A stretch of 64,000 nucleotides of DNA from positions 47,306 to 111,305 of the forward strand of contig DBEP01000004.1 in NCBI GenBank assembly GCA_002294045.1, given 5' to 3'. Positions 7,980-17,281 of the stretch are shown piece after piece (the stretch's first letter is position 1; each line of letters starts with the position of its first letter). Source of the stretch: Lachnoclostridium sp. UBA903 (GTDB lineage Bacteria > Bacillota > Clostridia > Lachnospirales > Lachnospiraceae). A program made the position numbers and the translations under genes. The notes beneath the pieces were generated by a model. That model worked only from the letters and a program-made list of their open reading frames with translations, was not told the DNA's origin and made no database searches.

Positions 7980-9584
7980 CTATTGCAGGAATATCCGGTA
8001 CTTTTGCGGATAAATTCCTGTAATTTTTTTAAACACCTTACTAAAATACGATGCGTCCTCATATCCAACCATTTCGGATACCTGCTGTATCTGCAGATCT
8101 GTCTCTTTTAACAGCTTTTTCGCAGCGTCTATTCTTTGCCTCGTCAGATAATCTGTAATAGTTTCACCGGTTTCCTTTTTATAAATCTGGCTGATGTAGT
8201 TCGGAGATAAAAAAACATTCTGCGCAATGCTATTCACATTGATGTTATTCATATATTCTTTTGAAATAAAATTCTTGATATCAACTACCAGCCTTTCATT
8301 TTTTGCTCTGAACTTCTTCGAAAAGTAGCCCGCCACCGAAGTAATAATCTCTTTGATATAGTTCTCCAAGTCAAAGATATCCTCAAAGGTTTGTATTTTT
8401 TGAAGAATTGTTAGCTTATCGTCGGTAATATCCTCCATCAATTTGCCAAATTCATTCATCATCCTTGATAAAGTAAATACAATTTCAAGGCCGATATTTC
8501 GCACATATTCGATTTTTCCTTGATTTTTATACAATTGAACAAAAATTTCCCTGGTCTTTGTCTCTGCCTGTTTTATATCACCTAATTTAACTATTTCAGT
8601 AAGTTCACTCTCGGCCCGATACAAATCAAAGGAAAGCATTCTATCGTTCTTATCATTAATATCAGAAAATTTAATTAATGATTTTTTACCGATATAGAAC
8701 TTAAATTGCAATGCGCTTCTCGCTTCTTTATAGGCTGGGCTCATATCCTTTAAGCCATATTTTAGGGAACTGATACCGATGGATACGGAAATGCCAAGTA
8801 GTCTTGCAAGTTCAAACGCTATATGACTAAAGATTTCCTCCGTCCTTTCTTCCTTTCCTGCACAATCAACGAGAAGTGCGTATTCATTCTCTGATATATT
8901 GACACATACACCTTTTGCAGTCTTTCGAATCACTTCCTCAGCAACATTTTTAATCGAAAATACCATCAACTGTCTTTCAAATTCTTTTAAAATCTCATTA
9001 TCTGCACAGTCATCAATCGCAAGGATTCCGACCAGGAATTTGCTGTCCGGAGGGAAGGGAAAATTAAAATAAGCCAGCTTATCCGCTATTTTTCTTTCCT
9101 CTTCCAGCGGTTCCAATAATAAATTACGTAAAAACTTTTCTTCCGCCGCTATTCTATTCTCCTTGATTTGCTCCTTGAGCTTGCTCATCATTTCCTTCCG
9201 GTTTTTCTCAATTTCAATCTGACGGGTCACCTCATTTACTGCCTGAATAAGCTCTTTTTTCTCCAGAGGCTTAAGAATATACCCTTCCGCATTCACTTTG
9301 ATTGCTTTTTTTGCATACTCAAATTCCTGAATCCCGCTAAATATAATAACTTTCATATCCAGCTGCTCTTCTTTAATGATTTGTGCTGCCTCTAAACCAT
9401 CCATAACCGGCATTTTAACATCAGTAAATAATATGTCCGCCTGCATTTTTCTGCTAAGCTTCAAGGCTTCTTCTCCGTTCGCAGCTTCCCCTACGATTTC
9501 AATCCCATATATGCTCCAATCAAGGATATTGCGTATCCCTTCCCGAACCATTGCTTCATCATCTGCCACGATCATTTTTAGCAT
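7980..9584 (-). CDS. YesN-type response regulator (REC + AraC HTH)
   Basis: The 534-residue protein has an N-terminal receiver domain: acidic pair DDE (8-10), phospho-acceptor Asp near residue 55 in FTDVKMPVMDG, and Lys in LKPLEKKE. A long middle region follows (about 130-430), then a C-terminal AraC/XylS DNA-binding domain with two helix-turn-helices (NSIAQNVFLSPNYISQIY and ISEM-like VSEMVGYEDASYFSKVFKK). Its start is 1 bp from the kinase stop, so the two are translated together. By context it activates the minus-strand glycan operon in response to extracellular oligosaccharide. Confidence 0.93.
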   Translation of the reverse strand: MLKMIVADDEAMVREGIRNILDWSIYGIEIVGEAANGEEALKLSRKMQADILFTDVKMPVMDGLEAAQIIKEEQLDMKVIIFSGIQEFEYAKKAIKVNAEGYILKPLEKKELIQAVNEVTRQIEIEKNRKEMMSKLKEQIKENRIAAEEKFLRNLLLEPLEEERKIADKLAYFNFPFPPDSKFLVGILAIDDCADNEILKEFERQLMVFSIKNVAEEVIRKTAKGVCVNISENEYALLVDCAGKEERTEEIFSHIAFELARLLGISVSIGISSLKYGLKDMSPAYKEARSALQFKFYIGKKSLIKFSDINDKNDRMLSFDLYRAESELTEIVKLGDIKQAETKTREIFVQLYKNQGKIEYVRNIGLEIVFTLSRMMNEFGKLMEDITDDKLTILQKIQTFEDIFDLENYIKEIITSVAGYFSKKFRAKNERLVVDIKNFISKEYMNNINVNSIAQNVFLSPNYISQIYKKETGETITDYLTRQRIDAAKKLLKETDLQIQQVSEMVGYEDASYFSKVFKKITGIYPQKYRIFLQ

Positions 9585-9585
9585 G

Positions 9586-11406
9586 TTAATCCTCCCTGTT
9601 ACGAATGGCTCTGAGTCTCAGTATAGCAGTAACTCCGCCTTCTTTATTTGAGCTAAATTCAAGCCCGAATCCCTCACCGAAAAAATTTTTAAGCCTTTTA
9701 TCAACATTTCGGATGCCTATGGATAAACCACCTTCACTCCCGGCCTCGCCTTCCTCCTGCTCTCTAAGCATCCGGTTCATTTTACCGATATCTCCTCCAC
9801 ATCCGTTGTCCGATATTCGAAGCTCAATTTTATCCTCTTCTAAAAGTCGGCCGATCATGCAAATCAAGCCTGGATTCTCACTATTTCGAAAGCCATGAAC
9901 GATTGCGTTTTCTACAATAGGCTGCAGAATTAATTTTACCGTCCGGCAATTTTTAATTTCAGGATCGAATTCGATATAATATTCCAGCATCTTCTTGAAT
10001 CTCGTCTGCTGCAGGCGCAAATAACTTTCCACCTGCTTTTTTTCCTCTTCAAAGGTAATCACACTATTGCCATTTAAGCTATATCGAAAGATATGGGACA
10101 GGCTTTTAACCATTGTACTGATATCCTCTGCACCATATTTTAGAGCCAGCCAATTAATGGAATCCAAAGAATTATAAAGAAAATGCGGGTTAATCTGAGC
10201 CATTAATGCTTCCATCTCCGCTTCTTTTGTCTTCAGTTCCGCTTTGTTTTTTCTGATTTCACTTATGTAAAGCTTATCAATCAAATCTCGTATTCGTTCC
10301 ATCATACTCTTATAATGTTCTATAAGAAATCCAAACTCATCCTCCCTCTTATAATCCAATTCGATTTGCAGATTGTCATGATCGACATTTTCCATTGACT
10401 CAACCAGTTTTTCGATGGGCTTTGAAAAGTCATTGGATAAAAGTATGGCTGCAATGCCCGCAATGACAATACATATAAGCACAACCATGATGATAATTTT
10501 GTTGAGATTGATTAATTCCTTATTTAATTCATTCAGGGGCGAAACCGTTACGATATTCCAATTGATTTTATGGATGTTTTTTGCAGAAATCAGCATCTTC
10601 TTACCGTCTATATCGATAATCTTGGAATGAAAATCATTGGTATTTTTCATATTTGACCGCATAAAATCGTGTATATAGGAGGAATCCTCCAGCGGATTAC
10701 CGATTATCACAATACCATCCTCATTAATAATATAAGAAGCACATCCTTTTGAAAGATTCAGCCTTTCCAGCAGCTCGGTAAAATATGTTTCATCAATATC
10801 GATGGTTAGTAAAGCCGCAAATGGATTAAAAGGATTATCGGTACGATAAAGCCTTCTGACGACCTTTATGGTGTCAACGGTTCCGTTTAATATTTTCATT
10901 TGATCCTTACCGGCGATACTAAAGGAACTTTTTGATAAATTCTTATACCAATCAGTATTATTTATCTGGCCAATATCAAGAATCCTATCAGAAATTTTAT
11001 ATTGATTGTATTCCTCTCTGCCAACCATATAAATTCGCGGAAACATATAGTTACTATCGGTATATGATTGACCGAAGAGATAGTATCCGTTAATGATTGT
11101 TTCCAGCTCAGTAATTTCATTTACAATAGAAATCGCACTACAATCATTCTCTGAGGATAAGATATCAATTAACCGTGGATTATAGGTAATGAGAGTTGAA
11201 ATATCATAAATACTTTCTACTCTTTTTTCTACTACCTCAGATATGGTTTCTACATTTTTTTGATTCGTTTCATCAATCTTTTTCTCTATCACACCTTTTG
11301 ATTTATGGTATACTGTCAGTGTGACAATTGCAGTAGGAATCAAAATTGCTACAATAAAATAAATAATCAATCGCTTCCTTATACTGATCGATGAAATACT
11401 TTTCAT
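9586..11406 (-). CDS. YesM-type membrane sensor histidine kinase
   Basis: The 606-residue protein has a first membrane helix (LIIYFIVAILIPTAIVTLTVY, about 13-33), a large extracellular sensor region of Cache type, a second helix near 300-320 (IIMVVLICIVIAGIAAILL), HAMP, and a His_kinase domain with NPHFLYNSLDSINW (phospho-acceptor His near residue 405). The ATPase domain carries NAIVHGF and SDNGCGGD. Kinases of this class sense sugar ligands directly or through a binding protein and signal to the adjacent YesN. The gene has its own promoter (11456-11484). Confidence 0.93.
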   Translation of the reverse strand: MKSISSISIRKRLIIYFIVAILIPTAIVTLTVYHKSKGVIEKKIDETNQKNVETISEVVEKRVESIYDISTLITYNPRLIDILSSENDCSAISIVNEITELETIINGYYLFGQSYTDSNYMFPRIYMVGREEYNQYKISDRILDIGQINNTDWYKNLSKSSFSIAGKDQMKILNGTVDTIKVVRRLYRTDNPFNPFAALLTIDIDETYFTELLERLNLSKGCASYIINEDGIVIIGNPLEDSSYIHDFMRSNMKNTNDFHSKIIDIDGKKMLISAKNIHKINWNIVTVSPLNELNKELINLNKIIIMVVLICIVIAGIAAILLSNDFSKPIEKLVESMENVDHDNLQIELDYKREDEFGFLIEHYKSMMERIRDLIDKLYISEIRKNKAELKTKEAEMEALMAQINPHFLYNSLDSINWLALKYGAEDISTMVKSLSHIFRYSLNGNSVITFEEEKKQVESYLRLQQTRFKKMLEYYIEFDPEIKNCRTVKLILQPIVENAIVHGFRNSENPGLICMIGRLLEEDKIELRISDNGCGGDIGKMNRMLREQEEGEAGSEGGLSIGIRNVDKRLKNFFGEGFGLEFSSNKEGGVTAILRLRAIRNRED

Positions 11407-11455
11407 TCCGTGCTTTCCTTTCTTTCATAGGATGATTTTGGGATATATGTAATTA

Positions 11456-11484
11456 ATTATAACTTATTATCTAATTAGTGTCAT
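11456..11484 (-). promoter_or_regulatory. Sigma-A promoter of the yesM/yesN-like pair
   Basis: On the minus strand, ATGACA, a 17-nt spacer and a perfect TATAAT lie about 50 nt upstream of the kinase start codon. Five of six -35 bases and all six -10 bases match consensus. Confidence 0.7.
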
Positions 11485-11560
11485 GGAATATTCTTCAACA
11501 ATCTGTAATATTCTACATATTTTTCTGTGTTCTTCCTGAATATTTTTAACTTCATATATA

Positions 11561-11631
11561 AAATAGCGTGAGAATTTATTATCCATAAAGAAGCTATGTC
11601 TTAAAATGAATAGTAAATTCTCACGCTATTT
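11561..11631 (-). terminator. Terminator behind the beta-helix glycosidase gene
   Basis: Arms AAATAGCGTGAGAATTTA (11561-11578) and TAAATTCTCACGCTATTT (11614-11631) are perfectly complementary over 18 bp with a 35-nt loop. On the minus strand the second arm runs into AAATAG..TTTATA; the hairpin is long and AT-ended and could act in both directions. Confidence 0.65.
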
Positions 11632-11657
11632 TTTACAGGATTATACTTTCTCTCGTT

Positions 11658-13736
11658 TTAGTATTGGGTTACCAAAACATCATCAAAGGATACATTTTGA
11701 GATGTGGTCCTAAAACCGATTTTTCCGGAGGTCAATTGTGTTATGGGATTTGTCCAATCCGTCATTAATCTTCCGTTGACATAACCCTTCACTTGATTTC
11801 CGTTTACCTCAACCTTCAGCATCATCCAGTCGTTGGCTTTGACCGTGACTGCGGCTTCCGAGACTTTCGTTAAGGTTCCGCCAATGCACTTATATAATTC
11901 CACCTTATTTGCCAGACCGTTTATTCTGTACATATAATAGTTATTGGCATCCTGCACCCTAAAGAGCAATCCGGCATTTGCATTCTTTATTGGAAGTTTC
12001 AGACCGGCTTCATAAGCATAATTTGACCAAGCGCTTCCCCTTGTAATAATTGCTTCTGTCAAAGCATTTTGAGTTAAAACATTACTGCCGTCCGACTTTA
12101 AACCCCAATTGCCCATAGCAGGCGTCCATGAGGAAAGATTACCGCCTTCAAAGTGATCGCTCAATAAAATATTCATAGAATTAACAATTTTTACATTACT
12201 TACATAATTACCCTGGGAAGCTTTCATATCGGATAAGCTCGTTGCAATCTTCCCCTTGATATTGATGTTAGAGAAAAAGATTCCGTCCACGCTTCCTACA
12301 GCGCTATATCCTCTTAGAATCGATGTCTGACTCCCGACTGTACGAACATTGATATTCTCAAATTTTACATTATTAACAGGACCTTCGCTGCTGCTTGAAA
12401 CTCTGAACCAATAATTGCCGAACTGTGTATGATTACACTTTTCAATATCCATATTGTAAAAAGTTACATTCTGAACTGCTGCTGTTTGATAGGAATGATC
12501 AACGACTAAAGCTCTGGAGCATTCATATACATAAGAATTTTTAAAGATTACATTTTTCTGCAGCTGTCCGGTTCCCATACCTATTTTAAAGGCGACACAT
12601 TTTGACCATGCCAAACAATCATCAAAGGTTACCGTATCCAGATTTTCGACCGTTCCCGGCCAATTTGCCGACATGCCATATTGCCACCAGGTTTTTGTTG
12701 AAAAGGTATCATCATTCGATATTCCGATTGCATGTTTAACCGTAACATTTTGGCATTCATTGATGTCCAGGGCATCTGCCTCAAGATGTCCCATTTTTTG
12801 GAATCCTTTATAGTTCTTAATCACCACATTGTCCGAACGAACCGGCATGAAGGCCCAGAAACCGCCATCTCTTAGTATGATACCATCAAAAGTAAAATTA
12901 CTGGTCTGCATCGGCACCAAAAGGTTATTCAAAAAATTTGAATTCAATCTCATATCCATCCCTTTTCCGTCGATGGTTCCCCGTCCTCTTATTGTAATGT
13001 CATGGGATCCGGTCGTAGTCCTGATAAAAAATGTTCCGTCCTTACCAAGTGAACTCTTATTAAAATCCGTCACATAGTCTGCACCGTTGCCCGTCCCAAC
13101 AATGACGGAGCCTCCGGCCAAATAAAAGGTCACATTGCTTTTGAGATATAAATTCGCACATTTAAAAACGCCGGCCGGAACGTAAACAATACCGCCTCCC
13201 CTGTTATGGGCATCGTCAATTGCCTTTTGTATCGCAGCGGTTGCCATAGTCGCACCGGTGCTGTCTGCGTTGTAGGGAGAATGGGTAACATTATAAATAC
13301 CAGCGCCAGATGAAGCCGGAATATCTGTTTCTAAGGGATCAGCAGCAATAACCAGTCGTTTCAAATTATTGATTTCCACTATTACATACGTTGATGCTGA
13401 AAGGGTAAATGTCAGTTTATTTCCGCTAACCCTGGCGGCAATATTTTTAGCCAGCGGACTGATGGAATAGGATGTAATAGCTTCATTGGCCTGCACTTCA
13501 ATATTTACTGTCCCAGAAAAGGAAAATTGAGCATAATCATATTCCGGTACATAAGAAATAACTGGAACAGAAGTGTTATCCGCCTTGAGAGAAAATACGC
13601 TGGATGCACTGTAGATTGAAGGCATCGGATAACTTTGAATTGTTGCGGCTGCATAGGTAGTAAAAGGTGTGAATACCATGTTTGATAAGACTAGTGCAAA
13701 AAATAGTACCAGACTTAAAGTTTTTCTTTTTAACAT
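11658..13736 (-). CDS. Secreted beta-helix glycoside hydrolase (GH28/GH49 clan-like) with C-terminal carbohydrate-binding-like domain
   Basis: The 692-residue product starts at the ATG at 13736, which has GGGAGG eight bases upstream; the ATG at 13748 overlaps that ribosome site. A signal peptide (LSLVLFFALVLSNMVFTPFTTYA) is followed by a small beta domain (about 30-135) containing YVIVEINN and ADPLE, reminiscent of the N-terminal domain of GH49 enzymes. Next comes a right-handed beta-helix (about 140-520) with AIQKAIDDAHNRGGGIVYVP, GRGTIDGKG, DALDINECQNVTV and SNDDTFSTK; the last two correspond to the catalytic Asp positions of GH28-like enzymes. The last 170 residues (DHFEGGNLSSW to SFDDVLVTQY) form a laminin-G/concanavalin-like domain. 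The classical GH28 NTDG and GHG motifs are not seen, so pectin specificity is an inference. Confidence 0.75.
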   Translation of the reverse strand: MLKRKTLSLVLFFALVLSNMVFTPFTTYAAATIQSYPMPSIYSASSVFSLKADNTSVPVISYVPEYDYAQFSFSGTVNIEVQANEAITSYSISPLAKNIAARVSGNKLTFTLSASTYVIVEINNLKRLVIAADPLETDIPASSGAGIYNVTHSPYNADSTGATMATAAIQKAIDDAHNRGGGIVYVPAGVFKCANLYLKSNVTFYLAGGSVIVGTGNGADYVTDFNKSSLGKDGTFFIRTTTGSHDITIRGRGTIDGKGMDMRLNSNFLNNLLVPMQTSNFTFDGIILRDGGFWAFMPVRSDNVVIKNYKGFQKMGHLEADALDINECQNVTVKHAIGISNDDTFSTKTWWQYGMSANWPGTVENLDTVTFDDCLAWSKCVAFKIGMGTGQLQKNVIFKNSYVYECSRALVVDHSYQTAAVQNVTFYNMDIEKCNHTQFGNYWFRVSSSSEGPVNNVKFENINVRTVGSQTSILRGYSAVGSVDGIFFSNINIKGKIATSLSDMKASQGNYVSNVKIVNSMNILLSDHFEGGNLSSWTPAMGNWGLKSDGSNVLTQNALTEAIITRGSAWSNYAYEAGLKLPIKNANAGLLFRVQDANNYYMYRINGLANKVELYKCIGGTLTKVSEAAVTVKANDWMMLKVEVNGNQVKGYVNGRLMTDWTNPITQLTSGKIGFRTTSQNVSFDDVLVTQY

Positions 13737-13898
13737 AAAACCTCCCATAAAGTATATTTTAAAATATATATGAAGGAATCTGCAGAACCACTCATATCTT
13801 GTATTTCAAAAGCAATCAGTCTTTCATGATTATTTCTTTATTTTACAGTTTATCCATTATACCCTCATGCACTATTCGGATTCTTTTATTGGACAATA

Positions 13899-13927
13899 TT
13901 GACATTATGGAATATTCTCGCTATAAT
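13899..13927 (+). promoter_or_regulatory. Consensus sigma-A promoter of the PocR/AraC regulator
   Basis: TTGACA (13899-13904), 17-nt spacer, TATAAT (13922-13927): a perfect consensus. Transcription would begin near 13934, downstream of the ATGs at 13799 and 13907, so the protein must start later, at 13970. Confidence 0.85.
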
Positions 13928-13969
13928 GAACTGAAAAATTCCTATAAACCTTTTTCCGGAGAGTACCCC

Positions 13970-14884
13970 ATGAATATTAATGAACCATACCCTTTATTGG
14001 CGCAATTAATTAAACAGTTAACACAAGGCCGAAAATATAAAATATGTATCCATGATACCTCCGGTATGCTGCATAGCAATCCTTATCTTACCTTGATGCC
14101 GACCGGTTTCACTCATAATCATGATTTTTGTAACACTGCCAAGCTAACCTCCAAAGGTTATAAAACTTGTCTTTATTGTAAGTCACTGACCTTAAAGAAA
14201 GCTTTGCAATCACAAGACCCATTCCTGGGGCAATGCTATCTGGGACAGACAGAAGTGATTAAGCCGGTTTATATCAATAACAAGCTGGTTTGTGTCATCT
14301 ATTTAGGTAATCTCCTTGACTTATCAGAAAAGAATGAGGTTATCAGTAAAATAAAAAGAAATGCACCCTTAATCGGAATAAAACCTGATAAATTTCAAAG
14401 TTTTTTGGATAATATGCATGGTTTTGATAAGAAGGATATTGATACCTATTTGGAGATTATTGAGTTAATCACTCAATTTATTACATTTGCTCATATCCAA
14501 TTTCAGAAAACTTTACTTTTACAACATGATACCTCACCAATCTTTCGAGGAAATATCCATTCAGCTGTCCGTATAGTGGCAGACTACATATCCGTTCATT
14601 ACAATCTTAATATTCAATTGGAGCAGCTTGCCAAAATATGTTTTCTAAACCCTGAGTATTTATCCAAATTATTTAAAAAGGAAACCGGAACCAGCCTGGT
14701 TGATTATATCAATTCGATCCGAATCCAGCGTGCTAAAGATTTGCTGGCATATACGGATGAAAAGATTATCGATATTTCCCTCTTAGTCGGCTTTAACAGC
14801 AACAGTTATTTCTGCCGTATCTTTAAGCAAAATACCGGTTTTTCACCATCAAACTTTCGAGACCACAGTAAGAAAGCAGATTGA
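13970..14884 (+). CDS. PocR-domain AraC-family transcriptional regulator
   Basis: I place the start at ATG 13970 because it follows GGAGAG at the right distance and because the perfect promoter at 13899-13927 lies inside the longer frame. The 304-residue protein has a PocR sensory domain (about 5-160): ICIHDTSGML, a Cys-containing block CLYCKSLTLKKA and YLGQTEVIKPV, and CVIYLGNLLD. PocR domains bind small hydrocarbon derivatives or sugars through Cys-rich pockets. A C-terminal AraC DNA-binding domain follows (LAKICFLNPEYLSKLFKKET, ISLLVGFNSNSYFCRIFKQN). It is divergent from the beta-helix glycosidase gene and may control it. Confidence 0.9.
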   Translation: MNINEPYPLLAQLIKQLTQGRKYKICIHDTSGMLHSNPYLTLMPTGFTHNHDFCNTAKLTSKGYKTCLYCKSLTLKKALQSQDPFLGQCYLGQTEVIKPVYINNKLVCVIYLGNLLDLSEKNEVISKIKRNAPLIGIKPDKFQSFLDNMHGFDKKDIDTYLEIIELITQFITFAHIQFQKTLLLQHDTSPIFRGNIHSAVRIVADYISVHYNLNIQLEQLAKICFLNPEYLSKLFKKETGTSLVDYINSIRIQRAKDLLAYTDEKIIDISLLVGFNSNSYFCRIFKQNTGFSPSNFRDHSKKAD

Positions 14885-15009
14885 TGATTTTGAATGTTAA
14901 ACATTGTTAATCAAATGATAATATATGCAGATAATGTGCCTGGCTTGAGTGTTGATGTAAAATTAGCAATGATTGCAGAGTGTTGCAGGCAGAAGAAATG
15001 GAATATAAG

Positions 15010-15047
15010 ATAGGTCTGTGGTTAGTTGCAACTAATCATAGACCTAT
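15010..15047 (+). terminator. Terminator-like hairpin behind the AraC gene
   Basis: ATAGGTCTGTGGTTAGTTG pairs with CAACTAATCATAGACCTAT over 19 positions (two G-U pairs), with almost no loop at the tip. There is no clear T-run. It separates the regulator from the IS66 remnant. Confidence 0.55.
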
Positions 15048-15135
15048 AATTATGTGCAATCATTTAAAAGATAAAAATGCCTGGAAAGGATGAACATACG
15101 GCAATGTAAATCAATTAAAGAACTATGGAGCAGAG

Positions 15136-15474
15136 ATGAATCTGATGTTTCCGTTTCTTTTTCAATGCCTCTTGTGGTATAATAAAGGTATTAAAAAAGG
15201 AACAGAAAACAGTGCAACGAGTGCAAAAGAGTCCAAACTCCTTCAGCAGAAGGACATCATTGCCGGGCTGAATGAGATTATCTGTAACGAGAATAAACTG
15301 ATAACATCCCTGCGTGCATTTGTAGATACCTGCAACACTACAATTGCAAACCAGAATGAGCAGGTAGCGTATCTGACGAAAAAGCTGTTCGGTATATCCA
15401 GTGAGAAAAGCAGGGACTGTGCCGCCGGGAAAAGGACTGGAAACAGTTTGGTGCTGGTTTTTCTGCCATGCTGA
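15136..15474 (+). pseudogene. IS66-family transposase (TnpC) N-terminal fragment
   Basis: The 112-codon frame contains a coiled-coil-like stretch (KLLQQKDIIAGLNEII) and NEQVAYLTKKLFGISSEKS. The latter is the hallmark N-terminal leucine-zipper/FGxxSEK motif of IS66 TnpC. Homology ends near 15415, after which the frame runs into unrelated bases. The zinc-binding and catalytic DDE parts are absent and no IS66 ends or tnpA/tnpB are seen. The fragment sits immediately upstream of the GH16 gene, which may mark how that gene arrived. Confidence 0.7.
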
Positions 15475-15521
15475 AATTTGAAAGGGGAATAACGAGTTAA
15501 TTTAAGAAAGGGGAGTTTTTT

Positions 15522-16790
15522 ATGAAAAAAGTAAAAAGGTTTTTTGTACTGTTCTTGACGGCTTCTTTGTTGTTGCTTAAGGGAGTATGGATGTCTCCGG
15601 TTTCAGCCGCAGATGTTCCGGCTAATCCCCTCCAAAAGGAAGGGTGGATATTAGACCGCCATGATGAATTCAACGGTACTTCGCTTGATACCAGCTTGTG
15701 GATTCCCAGTTACTTGTCTTACAGGACCACGGAGGAAAGGGCTGCCGCCAGATATACATTCAGGGATGGCTGTCTGGTATTAAGGATTGATAGGGAGCAG
15801 CCAACATATTATCCCGGCAATGCCATGAAGGTATCAAGTATTCAGACCGGCCAAAGAGATTACCTGCATAAGGACGATTTTAACCACAGTACGCCTACAA
15901 AAATGAATTATACACCAAAGTACGGTTATTTCGAAATTCGTGCAAAGACTGTTAATCAAACAGGCTACCACTGTGCGTTCTGGACCACGGGGGTACGTGA
16001 TACGCCGACACAGGAAGGTGAAATTGACATTATGGAGCAGTTTGGGAATGCACGCAGGAACAATTTTAATTTAATTAAGTGGGACGACCCGAACCTTACC
16101 GACAATGGCTATGCTGTGACATTTTCCTTTGATCCTTCGGCAGAGTTTCATATTTATGCCCTGGAATGGGATGGGACCAGTATAAAGTTTTATGTAGACA
16201 ATGTTTTAATGAGGACGGTAAATCAGTCGCCAAACTATGCGGCTGTATTTTACCTTAGCATATATGAAAACTCCGGGTGGACTGGGACGGCGGATACAAG
16301 TTCATCCTTATATCCAAGGGAGTTTATTATCGACTATTTCCGTGCTTATAAAAAAGCGGACTCTTCTTCAACGATAAAGTACGAAGCCGAAAATCTATCC
16401 AGGACACTGTCTTCCGGGATTACCTCCGATGTATGGAATGACGGAGCAAGCGGTGGAGGATGGGTAAAGGTAAATTCAAACTCGGTAGGTGACTATGTTG
16501 ACTTTACCGTTAATGTTCCTGCAGCCGGTAATTATAAAGTGGTAACTGGTTACAGAAGCGCCCCTACAAGAGGAATTGCACAGCTTTCAATAGGGGGCAC
16601 GAATCACGGTTCACCGATTGATATGTATCAATCATCGGCAACATTCAAGGAGGCAACTACCGGTAATCTTTATTTTGGTATAGTCGGCAATAAGACATTC
16701 AGATACAGGATTACCGGCAAAAACTCAAACAGTTCAGGGTATGATATGGGAATTGACTACATAAAGCTTGTTCCAAGCGATGCAAGCTAG
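15522..16790 (+). CDS. Secreted GH16 glucanase-like enzyme with CBM6-like domain
   Basis: The 422-residue protein has a signal peptide (FFVLFLTASLLLLKGVW, cut near SAA-DV at about residue 30). The GH16 jelly-roll (about 40-285) contains YGYFEIRAK, the catalytic motif GEIDIMEQFG (two Glu and Asp; the extra Met makes the beta-bulge form found in laminarinase-type members), and HIYALEWDGTSIKFYVDN. Residues 290-420 form a CBM6-like beta-sandwich (YEAENLS, GGWVKVNSNSVGDYVDFTVN, YDMGIDYIKLVP). The stop codon TAG overlaps the first base of a mobile repeat (16790-16949). Beyond the repeat a ricin-type lectin segment continues without a start codon, so the original enzyme probably carried a third module. 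GGGGAG precedes the ATG. Confidence 0.85.
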   Translation: MKKVKRFFVLFLTASLLLLKGVWMSPVSAADVPANPLQKEGWILDRHDEFNGTSLDTSLWIPSYLSYRTTEERAAARYTFRDGCLVLRIDREQPTYYPGNAMKVSSIQTGQRDYLHKDDFNHSTPTKMNYTPKYGYFEIRAKTVNQTGYHCAFWTTGVRDTPTQEGEIDIMEQFGNARRNNFNLIKWDDPNLTDNGYAVTFSFDPSAEFHIYALEWDGTSIKFYVDNVLMRTVNQSPNYAAVFYLSIYENSGWTGTADTSSSLYPREFIIDYFRAYKKADSSSTIKYEAENLSRTLSSGITSDVWNDGASGGGWVKVNSNSVGDYVDFTVNVPAAGNYKVVTGYRSAPTRGIAQLSIGGTNHGSPIDMYQSSATFKEATTGNLYFGIVGNKTFRYRITGKNSNSSGYDMGIDYIKLVPSDAS

Positions 16791-16949
16791 AGCGTGTTTG
16801 AAAAATCATTGTGCCATTCTGAACGCTCCACTTTGCGGTATACTGCGCCGCAATTTTGGGAGAATAGCACTACTACGCCCCCAAAATCGCTCCTTGTCTC
16901 CCGCAAATTGGAGCATCCAGCCCGGCGCAAGCATTTTTCAAACACTCTC
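16790..16949 (+). repeat. 160-bp mobile repeat with TA target site, GAGCGTGTTTGAAAAA family, copy 1 (intact)
   Basis: The ends are GAGCGTGTTTGAAAAAT and ATTTTTCAAACACTCTC (inverted, one mismatch), flanked on both sides by TA (16788-16789 and 16950-16951). A TA duplication is the mark of IS630/Tc1-mariner-type transposition, so this is probably a MITE mobilised by such a transposase. The interior can form a hairpin (CTCCACTTTGCGG ... CCGCAAATTGGAG type pairing) and encodes nothing. Partial copies are at 40930-41004 and 62119-62243. Confidence 0.8.
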
Positions 16950-16951
16950 TA

Positions 16952-17128
16952 GGACTCCTATGTAAAAATAAGGAACCGCGCCACAAACCTGTTCATAGAC
17001 GGGTATGGATTTACTAATAACGGAACGGTATGCAATCAGTTTGCCAATAGCTCCAGCCAGATTTGGGATTGCAGTATCGTTTATGAATCTCCCCAGACAG
17101 GATGGAAAATAGGAAGTTTTGGATACTA
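16952..17128 (+). pseudogene. Detached ricin-type (CBM13-like) lectin repeat of the GH16 enzyme
   Basis: Immediately after the mobile repeat, the frame from GAC at 16953 reads DSYVKIRNRATNLFIDGYGF, then NNGTVCNQFANSSSQIW, and ends GWKIGSFGY before TAG at 17126-17128. YVKIRN..LFIDGYG..NG..NQ..SS.QIW is the pattern of a ricin B/CBM13 repeat found at the C terminus of many clostridial glycosidases. It has no start or ribosome site. Removing the 160-bp element and one TA joins the frames but leaves a TAG at the junction, so a second change must also have happened or the stop is older than the insertion. Confidence 0.65.
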
Positions 17129-17160
17129 GGGATTAACGACATTGTATAAATTCATATTGG

Positions 17161-17187
17161 ACAGGGCAACTCACGCCCTGTTTATTT
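17161..17187 (+). terminator. Rho-independent terminator of the GH16 region
   Basis: ACAGGGC-AACTCAC-GCCCTGT followed by TTATTTTAATT. It ends the transcript beyond the detached lectin segment, supporting that this segment once belonged to the same gene. Confidence 0.8.
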
Positions 17188-17210
17188 TAATTATTTTACT
17201 TTACTTTTAC

Positions 17211-17264
17211 TTGACAGTTATATAAATAGTATATTATCCTGTAATAGACAGACAGTCGGTCTAT
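17211..17264 (+). promoter_or_regulatory. Promoter and palindromic operator of the TetR/ABC operon
   Basis: TTGACA at 17211-17216 is followed by AT-rich -10 candidates (TATTAT at 17232-17237, 15-nt spacing, or slightly later). Directly downstream, 17244-17264 is a near-perfect palindrome, ATAGAC-A-GAC-A-GTC-G-GTCTAT, of the type bound by TetR dimers. Its place between the -10 and the start codon suggests autorepression. Confidence 0.75.
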
Positions 17265-17281
17265 AATAAGGAGATGTAAAG

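Noticed and set aside
15136..15474. An active IS66 element
   Set aside because: Only the TnpC N-terminal quarter is present, with no catalytic domain, no tnpA/tnpB and no terminal repeats.
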